A stretch of DNA of 64,000 nucleotides from Siphonodentalium dalli (Eukaryota > Mollusca > Scaphopoda > Gadilida > Siphonodentaliidae), in contig CP136069.1 of assembly GCA_032622095.1 (NCBI GenBank), positions 106,544,278-106,608,277 on the forward strand. The letters run 5' to 3'. Numbering within the stretch: position 1 is the stretch's first letter; each line of letters begins with the position of its first letter. A program made the translations under genes and the position numbers. Shown here piece by piece: positions 49,701-62,723 of this stretch. The notes under the pieces are model-generated. The model saw only the letters and a list, made by a program, of their open reading frames with translations, did not search any database and was not told the origin of the DNA.

Positions 49701-52700
49701 TAGGTATCCCCACCACACACATATATAGGTATCCCCACCATACACATATATAGGTATCCCCACCACATACATATATAGGTATCCCAACCACACACATATA
49801 TAGGTATCCCTACCACATACATATATAGGTATCACAACCACACACATATTGGTATCCCCACCACATACATATAGGTATCCCCGCCACATACATATAGGTA
49901 TCCCCACCACACACACATATATAGGTCTCCCCAACCACAAGCATATATAGGTATCCCCGCCACACACATATATAGGTATCCCCGCAACACACATATATAG
50001 GTATCCCCACCACACACATATATAGGTATCCCCGCCACACACATTTATAGGTATCCCCGCCACATACATATATAGGTATCACCACCACACACATATATAG
50101 GTCACAACCACACACATATAGGTATCCCCACCACATACATATAGGTATCCCCGCCACATACATATAGGTATCCCCACCACACACACATATATAGGTCTCC
50201 CCACCACAAGCATATATAGGTATCCCCGCCACACACATATATAGGTATCCCCGCCACACACATATATAGGTATCCCCACCACACACATATATAGGTATTC
50301 CCGCCACATACATATATAGGTCTCCCCGCCACATACATATATAGGTATCCCCACCACACATCTATAGGTATCCCCACCACACACATATATTGGTCTCCCC
50401 ACCATACACATATATAGGTATTCCCGCCACATACATATATAGGTCTCCCCGCCACATACATATATAGGTATCCCCACCACACATCTATAGGTATCCCGAC
50501 CACACACATATATTGGTCTCCTCACCACACACATATATAGGTAGCCCTGCCACATACATCTATAGGTAGCCCCACCACATACATATATAGGTATCCCTAC
50601 CACACACATATATAGGTATCCCCACCACACACATCTATAGGTATCCCCACCACACACATCTATAGGTATTCCCACCACACACATCTAAAGGTATCCCCAC
50701 CATATACATATATAGGTATCCCCACCACACATATATAGGTATCCCCACCACATACATATATAGGTATCCCCACCACATACATATATAGGTCTCCACGCCA
50801 CATACATCCATAGGTCTCCCCACCACATACATATATAGGTATCACCACCACATACATCTATAGGTATTCCCACCACACACATCTATAGGTACCCCCTCCA
50901 CACACATATATAGGTATCACCACCACACACATATATAGGTATCCCCACCACACACATATATAGGTATCCCCACCACACACATCTATAGGTATCCCCACCA
51001 CATACATATATAGGTATCCCCACCACACACATTTATAGGTATCACCGCCACATACATATATAGGTATCACCACCACACACATATATAGGTCTCCCCACCA
51101 CATACGTCTATAGGTATCCCGACCACACACATCTATAGGTATCCCCACCACACACATATATAGGTATCCCCACCATACACATATATAGGTATCCCCACCA
51201 CATACATATATAGGTATCCCAACCACACACATATATAGGTATCCCTACCACATACATATATAGGTATCACAACCACACACATATTGGTATCCCCACCACA
51301 TACATATAGGTATCCCCGCCACATACATATAGGTATCCCCACCACACACACATATATAGGTCTCCCCAACCACAAGCATATATAGGTATCCCCGCCACAC
51401 ACATATATAGGTATCCCCGCCACACACATATATAGGTATCCCCACCACACACATATATATGTATTCCCGCCACACACATTTATAGGTATCCCCGCCACAT
51501 ACATATATAGGTATCACCACCACACACATATATAGGTCACAACCACACACATATAGGTATCCCCACCACATACATATAGGTATCCCCGCCACATACATAT
51601 AGGTATCCCCACCACACACACATATATAGGTCTCCCCACCACAAGCATATATAGGTATCCCCGCCACACACATATATAGGTATCCCCGCCACACACATAT
51701 ATAGGTATCCCCACCACACACATATATAGGTATTCCCGCCACATACATATATAGGTCTCACCGCCACATACATATATAGGTATCCCCACCACACATCTAT
51801 AGGTATCCCCACCACACACATATATTGGTCTCCCCACCATACACATATATAGGTATTCCCGCCACATACATATATAGGTCTCCCCGCCACATACATATAT
51901 AGGTATCCCCACCACACATCTATAGGTATCCCCACCACACACATATATTGGTCTCCTCACCACACACATATATAGGTAGCCCTGCCACATACATCTATAG
52001 GTAGCCCCACCACATACATATATAGGTATCCCTACCACACACATATATAGGTATCCCCACCACACACATCTATAGGTATCCCCACCACACACATCTATAG
52101 GTATTCCCACCACACACATCTAAAGGTATCCCCACCACATAAATATGTAGGTATCCCCACCATATACATATATAGGTATCCCCACCACACACATATATAG
52201 GTATCCCCACCACATACATATATAGGTCTCCACGCCACATACATCCATAGGTCTCCCCACCACATACATATATAGGTATCACCACCACATACATCTATAG
52301 GTATCCCCACCACACACATCTATAGGTACCCCCTCCACACACATATATAGGTATCACCACCACACACATATATAGGTATCCCCACCACACACATATATAG
52401 GTATCCCCAGCACACACATCTATAGGTATCCCCACCACATACATATATAGGTATCCCCACCACACACATTTATAGGTATCACCGCCACATACATATATAG
52501 GTATCACCACCACACACATATATAGGTCTCCCCACCACATACGTCTATAGGTATCCCGACCACACACATCTATAGGTATCCCCACCACACACATATATAG
52601 GTATCCCCACCATACACATATATAGGTATCCCCACCACATACATATATAGGTATCCCAACCACACACATATATAGGTATCCCTACCACATACATATATAG

Positions 52701-55700
52701 GTATCACAACCACACACATATTGGTATCCCCACCACATACATATAGGTATCCCCGCCACATACATATAGGTATCCCCACCACACACACATATATAGGTCT
52801 CCCCAACCACAAGCATATATAGGTATCCCCGCCACACACATATATAGGTATCCCCGCCACACACATATATAGGTATCCCCACCACACACATATATAGGTA
52901 TCCCCGCCACACACATTTATAGGTATCCCCGCCACATACATATATAGGTATCACCACCACACACATATATAGGTCACAACCACACACATATAGGTATCTC
53001 CACCACATACATATAGGTATCCCCGCCACATACATATAGGTATCCCCACCACACACACATATATAGGTCTCCCCACCACAAGCATATATAGGTATCCCCG
53101 CCACACACATATATAGGTATCCCCGCCACACACATATATAGGTATCCCCACCACACACATATATAGGTATTCCCGCCACATACATATATAGGTCTCCCCG
53201 CCACATACATATATAGGTATCCCCACCACACATCTATAGGTATCCCCACCACACACATATATTGGTCTCCCCACCATACACATATATAGGTATTCCCGCC
53301 ACATACATATATAGGTCTCCCCGCCACATACATATATAGGTATCCCCACCACACATCTATAGGTATCCCCACCACACACATATATTGGTCTCCTCACCAC
53401 ACACATATATAGGTATTCCCACCACACACATCTAAAGGTATCCCCACCACATAAATATGTAGGTATCCCCACCATATACATATATAGGTATCCCCACCAC
53501 ACACATATATAGGTATCCCCACCACACACATATATAGGTCTCCCCACCACACACATATATAGGTATTCCCACCACACACATCTAAAGGTATCCCCACCAC
53601 ATAAATATGTAGGTATCCCCACCACATACATATATAGGTATCCCCGCCACACACATATATAGGTCTCCCCACCACACACATATATAGGTCTCCCCACCAC
53701 AAGCATATATAGGTATCCCCGCCACACACATATATAGGTATCCCCACCACACACATATATAGGTATCCCCGCCACATACATATGTAGGTCTCCCCGCCAC
53801 ATACATATATAGGTATCCCCACCACACATCTATAGGTATCCCCACCACACACATATATTGGTCTCCCCGCCACACACATATATAGGTATCCCCGCCACAT
53901 ACATATATAGGTCTCCCCGCCACATACATATATAGGTATCCCCACCACACATATATAGGTATCCCCACCACACACATATATAGGTATCATCACCCCACAC
54001 ATATATAAGTCTCCCCGCCACATACATCTATAGGTCTCCCCACCACATACATATATAGGTATCACTACCACATACATATATAGGTATCCCGACCACATAC
54101 ATATATAGGTATCCCCACCACACAAATATATAGGTAACCCCGCCACACACATATATAGGTATCCCTACCACATACATATATATGTATCCTCACCACACAC
54201 ATATATAGGTCTCCACGCCACATACATCCATAGGTCTCCCCACCACACACATATATAGGTATCACCACTACATACATGTATAGGTATCCCCACCACATAC
54301 ATATATAGGTATCCCTACCACACACATATATAGGTATCCCCGCCACATACATATATAGGTATCCCCACCACACATCTATAGGTATCCCCACCACACACAT
54401 ATATTGGTCTCCCCACCATACACATATATAGGTATTCCCGCCACATACATATATAGGTCTCCCCGCCACATACATATATAGGTATCCCCACCACACATCT
54501 ATAGGTATCCCCACCACACACATATATTGGTCTCCTCACCACACACATATATAGGTAGCCCTGCCACATACATCTATAGGTAGCCCCACCACATACATAT
54601 ATAGGTATCCCTACCACACACATATATATGTATCCCCACCACACACATCTATAGGTATCCCCACCACACACATATATAGGTATTCCCACCACACACATCT
54701 AAATGTATCCCCACCATATACATATATAGGTATCCCCACCACACACATATATAGGTATCCCCACCACATACATATATAGGTATCCCCACCACATACATAT
54801 ATAGGTCTCCACGCCACATACATCCATAGGTCTCCCCACCACATACATATATAGGTATCACCACCACATACATCTATAGGTATCCCCACCACACACATCT
54901 ATAGGTACCCCCTCCACACACATATATAGGTATCACCACCACACACATATATAGGTATCCCCACCACACACATATATAGGTATCCCCACCACACACATCT
55001 ATAGGTATCCCCACCACATACATATATAGGTATCCCCACCACACACATTTATAGGTATCACCGCCACATACATATATAGGTATCACCACCACACACATAT
55101 ATAGGTCTCCCCACCACATACGTCTATAGGTATCCCGACCACACACATCTATAGGTATCCCCACCACACACATATATAGGTATCCCCACCATACACATAT
55201 ATAGGTATCCCCACCACATACATATATAGGTATCCCAACCACACACATATATAGGTATCCCTACCACATACATATATAGGTATCACAACCACACACATAT
55301 TGGTATCCCCACCACATACATATAGGTATCCCCGCCACATACATATAGGTATCCCCACCACACACACATATATAGGTCTCCCCAACCACAAGCATATATA
55401 GGTATCCCCGCCACACACATATATAGGTATCCCCGCCACACACATATATAGGTATCCCCACCACACACATATATATGTATTCCCGCCACACACATTTATA
55501 GGTATCCCCGCCACATACATATATAGGTATCACCACCACACACATATATAGGTCACAACCACACACATATAGGTATCCCCACCACATACATATAGGTATC
55601 CCCGCCACATACATATAGGTATCCCCACCACACACACATATATAGGTCTCCCCACCACAAGCATATATAGGTATCCCCGCCACACACATATATAGGTATC

Positions 55701-57900
55701 CCCGCCACACACATATATAGGTATCCCCACCACACACATATATAGGTATTCCCGCCACATACATATATAGGTCTCCCCGCCACATACATATATAGGTATC
55801 CCCACCACACATCTATAGGTATCCCCACCACACACATATATTGGTCTCCCCACCATACACATATATAGGTATTCCCGCCACATACATATATAGGTCTCCC
55901 CGCCACATACATATATAGGTATCCCCACCACACATCTATAGGTATCCCCACCACACACATATATTGGTCTCCTCACCACACACATATATAGGTAGCCCTG
56001 CCACATACATCTATAGGTAGCCCCACCACATACATATATAGGTATCCCTACCACACACATATATAGGTATCCCCACCACACACATCTATAGGTATCCCCA
56101 CCACACACATCTATAGGTATTCCCACCACACACATCTAAAGGTATCCCCACCACATAAATATGTAGGTATCCCCACCATATACATATATAGGTATCCCCA
56201 CCACACACATATATAGGTATCCCCACCACATACATATATAGGTCTCCACGCCACATACATCCATAGGTCTCCCCACCACATACATATATAGGTATCACCA
56301 CCACATACATCTATAGGTATCCCCACCACACACATCTATAGGTACCCCCTCCACACACATATATAGGTATCACCACCACACACATATATAGGTATCCCCA
56401 CCACACACATATATAGGTATCCCCACCACACACATCTATAGGTATCCCCACCACATACATATATAGGTATCCCCACCACACACATTTATAGGTATCACCG
56501 CCACATACATATATAGGTATCACCACCACACACATATATAGGTCTCCCCACCACATACGTCTATAGGTATCCCGACCACACACATCTATAGGTATCCCCA
56601 CCACACACATATATAGGTATCCCCACCATACACATATATAGGTATCCCCACCACATACATATAGAGGTATCCCAACCACACACATATATAGGTATCCCTA
56701 CCACATACATATATAGGTATCACAACCACACACATATTGGTATCCCCACCACATACAAGTAGGTATCCCCGCCACATACATATAGGTATCCCCACCACAC
56801 ACACATATATAGGTCTCCCCAACCACAAGCATATATAGGTATCCCCGCCACACACATATATAGGTATCCCCGCCACACACATATATAGGTATCCCCACCA
56901 CACACATATATAGGTATCCCCGCCACACACATTTATAGGTATCCCCGCCACATACATATATAGGTATCACCACCACACACATATATAGGTCACAACCACA
57001 CACATATAGGTATCCCCACCACATACATATAGGTATCCCCGCCACATACATATAGGTAACCCCACCACACACACATATATAGGTCTCCCCACCACAAGCA
57101 TATATAGGTATCCCCGCCACACACATATATAGGTATCCCCGCCACACACATATATAGGTATCCCCACCACACACATATATAGGTATTCCCGCCACATACA
57201 TATATAGGTCTCCCCGCCACATACATATATAGGTATCCCCACCACACATCTATAGGTATCCCCACCACACACATATATTATCTCCCCACCATACACATAT
57301 ATAGGTATTCCCGCCACATACATATATAGGTCTCCCCGCCACATACATATATAGGTATCCCCACCACACATCTATAGGTATCCCCACCACACACATATAT
57401 TGGTCTCCTCGCCACACACATATATAGGTAGCCCTGCCACATACATCTATAGGTAGCCCCACCACATACATATATAGGTATCCCTACCACACACATATAT
57501 AGGTATCCCCACCACACACATCTATAGGTATCCCCACCACACACATCTATAGGTATTCCCACCACACACATCTAAAGGTATCCCCACCACATAAATATGT
57601 AGGTATCCCCACCATATACATATATAGGTATCCCCACCACACACATATATAGGTATCCCCACCACATACATATATAGGTCTCCACGCCACATACATCCAT
57701 AGGTCTCCCCACCACATACATATATAGGTATCACCACCACATACATCTATAGGTATCCCCACCACACACATCTATAGGTACCCCCTCCACACACATATAT
57801 AGGTATCACCACCACACACATATATAGGTATCACTACCACATACATATATAGGTATCCCAGCCACACACATCTATAGGTATCCCCACCACATACTTATAT
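46700..57900. repeat. 1,437-bp higher-order repeat, main cluster
   Basis: Seven junction markers (GTCACAACCACAC) lie at 47,506, 48,941, 50,101, 51,536, 52,973, 55,552 and 56,989. Spacings are 1,435, 1,160, 1,435, 1,437, 2,579 and 1,437 bp. The 1,160-bp copy lacks about 277 bp (11 units): near 49,580 the sequence jumps from the CCATATACATATATAGG unit directly to the CATTTATAGG unit. The 2,579-bp interval contains about 1.14 kb of rearranged units at roughly 53.4-54.5 kb. Copies are otherwise nearly identical. A higher-order repeat is a group of diverged monomers amplified together; here it is about 57 monomers long. Confidence 0.85.
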
Positions 57901-59100
57901 AGGTATCCCCGCCACACACATATATAGGTATCCCCACCACACACATATATAGGTATACTCGCCACACAAATATATAGGTATCACCACCACACATATATAT
58001 AGGTATCCCCACCACATACATATATAGGTATCCACACCACACATATATATAGGTATCCCCACCACACATATATATAGGTATCCCCACCACATACATATAT
58101 AGGTATCCCCAACACACACATCTATAGGTATCCCCAGCACATACATATATAGGTATCACCGCCACACACATATATAGGTATCCCCACCATATACATATAT
58201 AGGTCTCCACGCCACATACATCCATAGGTCTCCCCACCACATACATATATAGGTATCACCACCACATACATATATAGGTATCCCCACCACATACATATAT
58301 AGGTATCCCTACCACACACATATATATGTATCCCCACCACACACATATATAGGTATCCCCACCACACACATATACAGGTATCCCCACCACATACATATAG
58401 AGGTATCACCACCACACACATCTATATGTATCCCCACCACATACATATATGTATACCCGCCACATACATATAGGTATCCCCACACACACACATATATAGG
58501 TCTCCCCACCACAAACATATATAGGTATCCCCGCCACACACATATATAGGTATCCCCGCCACACACATATATAGATATCCCCACCACACACATATATAGG
58601 TATCCCCGCCACATACATATATAGGTCTCCCCGCCACATACATATATAGGTATCCCCACCACACATCTATAGGTATCCCCACCACACACATATATTGGTC
58701 TCCCCACCACACACATATATAGGTATCCCCGCCACATACATATATAGGTCTCCCGCCACATACATATATAGGTATCCCCACCACACATCTATAGGTATCC
58801 CCACCACATACATATATTGGTCTCCTCACCACACACATATATAGGTATCCCTGCCACATACATCTATCGGTCTCCCCACCACACACATATATAGGTATCA
58901 TCACCACACACATATATAGGTATCCCCGCCACATACATCTATAGGTCTCCCCACCACATACATATATAGGTATCACCACCACATACATATATAGGTATCC
59001 CCACCACATACATATATAGGTATCCCCACCACATACATCTATAGGTATCCCCACCACATACATATATAGGTATCCCCACCACATACATATATATATATCC
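57900..59100. repeat. Linker segment before the terminal duplication
   Basis: This continues from the CCCAGCC variant near 57,857 and TATACTCGCC near 57,957, matching 25.8-26.9, 29.9-31.0 and 42.6-43.9 kb in variant order. It ends where the terminal D-type copies begin. No unique sequence was seen. Confidence 0.7.
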
Positions 59101-62100
59101 CCACCACATACATATATAGGTATCCCCACCACATACATCTATTGGTATCACCGCCACATACTTCTATAGGTATCCCCACCACATACATCTATAGGTCTCC
59201 CGCCACACACATATATAGGTATCCCCACGACACACATATATAGGTATCACCACCACACACATATATAGGTATCCCCGCCAAATCCATATATAGGTATCCC
59301 CACCACACACATATATAGGTATCCTCACCACATACATATATAGGTATCCCCACCACATACATCTATAGGTATCCCAACCACACACATATATAGGTATCCC
59401 CACCACATACATTTATAGGTATCCCCACCACATACATAAATAGGTATCCCCACCACATACATATATATGTATCCCCACCAAACACATATATAGGTATCCC
59501 CACCCCATACATCTATATGTATCCCCACCACACACATATATAGGTATCCCCACCACATACATATATATGTATCCCCACCACACACACATATAGGTATCCC
59601 CACCACACACATCTATAGGTATCCCCACCACACACATCTATAGGTATCCCCACCACATAAATATGTAGGTATCCCCACCATATACATATATAGGTATACC
59701 CACCACACACATATATAGGTATCCCCACCACATACATATATAGGTCTCCACGCCACATACATCCATAGGTCTCCCCACCACATACATATATAGGTATCAC
59801 CACCACATACATATATAGGTATCCCCACCACATACATATATAGGTATCCCTACCACACACATATATAGGTATCCCCGCCACACACATATATAGGTATCCC
59901 CACCACATACATCTATAGGTATCCCCACCTCATACATATATAGGTATCTTCACCACACACATATATAGGTATCGCCACCACATACATATATAGGTATCAC
60001 CGCCACACACATATATAGGTATCCCCGCCACATATATATATAGATATCCCCACCACACACATATATATAGGTATCCCCGCCACAGACATATATAGGTATC
60101 CCCACAACACACATATATATAGGTATCCCCGCCACATACATATATAGGTCTCCCCACCACATACATCTATAGGTATCCCCACCATACACATCTATAGGTA
60201 TCCCCACCACACACATATATAGGTATCACCACCACATACATATATAGGTATCCCCACCACATACATATATAGGTATCCCTACCACATAAATATATAGGTA
60301 TCCCCAATACACACATCTATAGGTATCCCCACCACACACATCTATAGGTATTCCCACCACATACATATATAGGTATCCCCACCCCACACATTTATAGGTA
60401 TCCCCGCCACATACATATATAGGTATCACCACCACACACATATATAGGTCTCTCCACCACATACATCTATAGGTATCCCAACCACACACATTTATAGGTA
60501 TCCACACCACACACACATATAGGTCTCCCCACCACAAGCATATATAGGTATCCCCGCCACACACATATATAGGTATCCCCGCCACACACATATATAGGTA
60601 TCCCCACCACGCACATATATAGGTATCCCCGCCACATACATATATAGGTATCCCCACCACATACATATATAGGTATCCCCGCCACACACATATATAGCTA
60701 TTCCCACCACACACATATATAGGTATCACCACCACACACATATATAGGTATCCCCGCCACATACATATGTAGGTATCCCCACCACATACATATATAGGTA
60801 TCACCACCACACACATATATAGGTATCCCCACCACATACATATATAGGTATCCCATCACATACATATATAGGTATCCCCACCACATACATCTATTGGTAT
60901 CACCGCCACATACTTCTATAGGTATCCCCACCACATACATCTATAGGTCTCCCGCCACACACATATATAGGTATCCCCACGACACACATATATAGGTATC
61001 ACCACCACACACATATATAGGTATCCCCGCCAAATCCATATATAGGTATCCCCACCACACACATATATAGGTATCCTCACCACATACATATATAGGTATC
61101 CCCACCACATACATCTATAGGTATCCCAACCACACACATATATAGGTATCCCCACCACATACATTTATAGGTATCCCCACCACATACATAAATAGGTATC
61201 CCCACCACATACATATATATGTATCCCCACCAAACACATATATAGGTATCCCCACCCCATACATCTATATGTATCCCCACCACACACATATATAGGTATC
61301 CCCACCACATACATATATATGTATCCCCACCACACACACACATATAGGTATCCCCACCACACACATCTATAGGTATCCCCACCACACACATCTATAGGTA
61401 TCCCCACCACATAAATATGTAGGTATCCCCACCATATACATATATAGGTATACCCACCACACACATATATAGGTATCCCCACCACATACATATATAGGTC
61501 TCCACGCCACATACATCCATAGGTCTCCCCACCACATACATATATAGGTATCACCACCACATACATATATAGGTATCCCCACCACATACATATATAGGTA
61601 TCCCTACCACACACATATATAGGTATCCCCGCCACACACATATATAGGTATCCCCACCACATACATCTATAGGTATCCCCACCTCATACATATATAGGTA
61701 TCTTCACCACACACATATATAGGTATCGCCACCACATACATATATAGGTATCACCGCCACACACATATATAGGTATCCCCGCCACATATATATATAGATA
61801 TCCCCACCACACACATATATATAGGTATCCCCGCCACAGACATATATAGGTATCCCCACAACACACATATATATAGGTATCCCCGCCACATACATATATA
61901 GGTCTCCCCACCACATACATCTATAGGTATCCCCACCATACACATCTATAGGTATCCCCACCACACACATATATAGGTATCACCACCACATACATATATA
62001 GGTATCCCCACCACATACATATATAGGTATCCCTACCACATAAATATATAGGTATCCCCAATACACACATCTATAGGTATCCCCACCACACACATCTATA

Positions 62101-62650
62101 GGTATTCCCACCACATACATATATAGGTATCCCCACCCCACACATTTATAGGTATCCCCGCCACATACATATATAGGTATCACCACCACACACATATATA
62201 GGTCTCTCCACCACATACATCTATAGGTATCCCAACCACACACATTTATAGGTATCCACACCACACACACATATAGGTCTCCCCACCACAAGCATATATA
62301 GGTATCCCCGCCACACACATATATAGGTATCCCCGCCACACACATATATAGGTATCCCCACCACGCACATATATAGGTATCCCCGCCACATACATATATA
62401 GGTATCCCCACCACATACATATATAGGTATCCCCGCCACACACATATATAGCTATTCCCACCACACACATATATAGGTATCACCACCACACACATATATA
62501 GGTATCCCCGCCACATACATATGTAGGTATCCCCACCACATACATATATAGGTATCACCACCACACACATATATAGGTATCCCCACCACATACATATATA
62601 GGTATCCCATCACATACATATATAGGTATCCCCACCACATACATATATAG
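59100..62650. repeat. Terminal 1,754-bp tandem duplication
   Basis: Two adjacent D-type copies, about 59.10-60.85 and 60.85-62.6 kb, share private variants such as CATACTTCTATAGG (near 59,160 and 60,911). The CCCCACGACAC marker is at 59,223 and 60,975, an offset of 1,752 bp. The offset becomes 1,754 bp after an extra CA step near 61,335 (CACACACACATATAGG against CACACACATATAGG near 59,585). That two-base change is the only clear difference I noticed, so this is among the youngest duplications in the window. Confidence 0.85.
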
Positions 62651-62670
62651 GTATCCCCACCACATACATA

Positions 62671-62723
62671 TATCACCACCACACGCAGCTCAATATACAA
62701 TTGGAAATCCAGATTAAAATCTC
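62671..62723. other. Junction between satellite array and retrotransposon
   Basis: The last recognisable 25-bp unit ends near 62,671. It is followed by a shortened repeat fragment, TATCACCACCACAC, to about 62,684, after which the sequence becomes non-repetitive (GCAGCTCAATATAC). Only about 39 bases separate this point from the first ATG of the retroelement reading frame. They contain an in-frame TAA at 62,715-62,717, which sets the upstream limit of the frame. No target-site duplication can be tested because the element's 3' end is outside the window. Confidence 0.7.

Larger units (their letters stand above)
1..62684. repeat. Giant 25-bp minisatellite/satellite array
   Basis: The whole stretch consists of head-to-tail copies of a 25-bp unit, about 2,500 of them, running past the left edge of the window. 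On the + strand the unit is GGTATCCCCRCC followed by ACAYACATMTATA, where R is mostly A, Y is T or C, and M is mostly A. Unit length is usually 25 bp, with occasional 21-, 23- and 27-bp variants from gain or loss of CA or TA steps and a few 1-bp changes. Common variants are GGTCTC for GGTATC, ATCACC for ATCCCC, CTCACC, CATTTATA and ATTGGTCTCC. Per consensus unit there are 8 C and only 2 G, so strand asymmetry is strong. About 14 of the 25 bases alternate pyrimidine and purine. I found no unique-sequence island inside it. The function is unknown; heterochromatic, subtelomeric or intergenic satellite are all possible, and no telomere repeat is visible. Confidence 0.98.

Noticed and set aside
1..62684. 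CRISPR array
   Set aside because: Repeats are directly adjacent with no unique spacers, there are no cas genes, and the flanking LINE is eukaryotic.
1..62684. Telomeric repeat or simple microsatellite
   Set aside because: The unit is 25 bp and not TTAGGG-like or any 1-6-bp motif, although it contains short CA and TA runs.
1..62684. TATATA-containing units as promoters
   Set aside because: The motif occurs in nearly every one of about 2,500 units and has no associated gene within the array, so it has no predictive value.
62452..62700. - strand reading frame starting in unique sequence and running into the array
   Set aside because: Only its first few codons lie outside the repeat; the rest is the stop-free - strand of the satellite.
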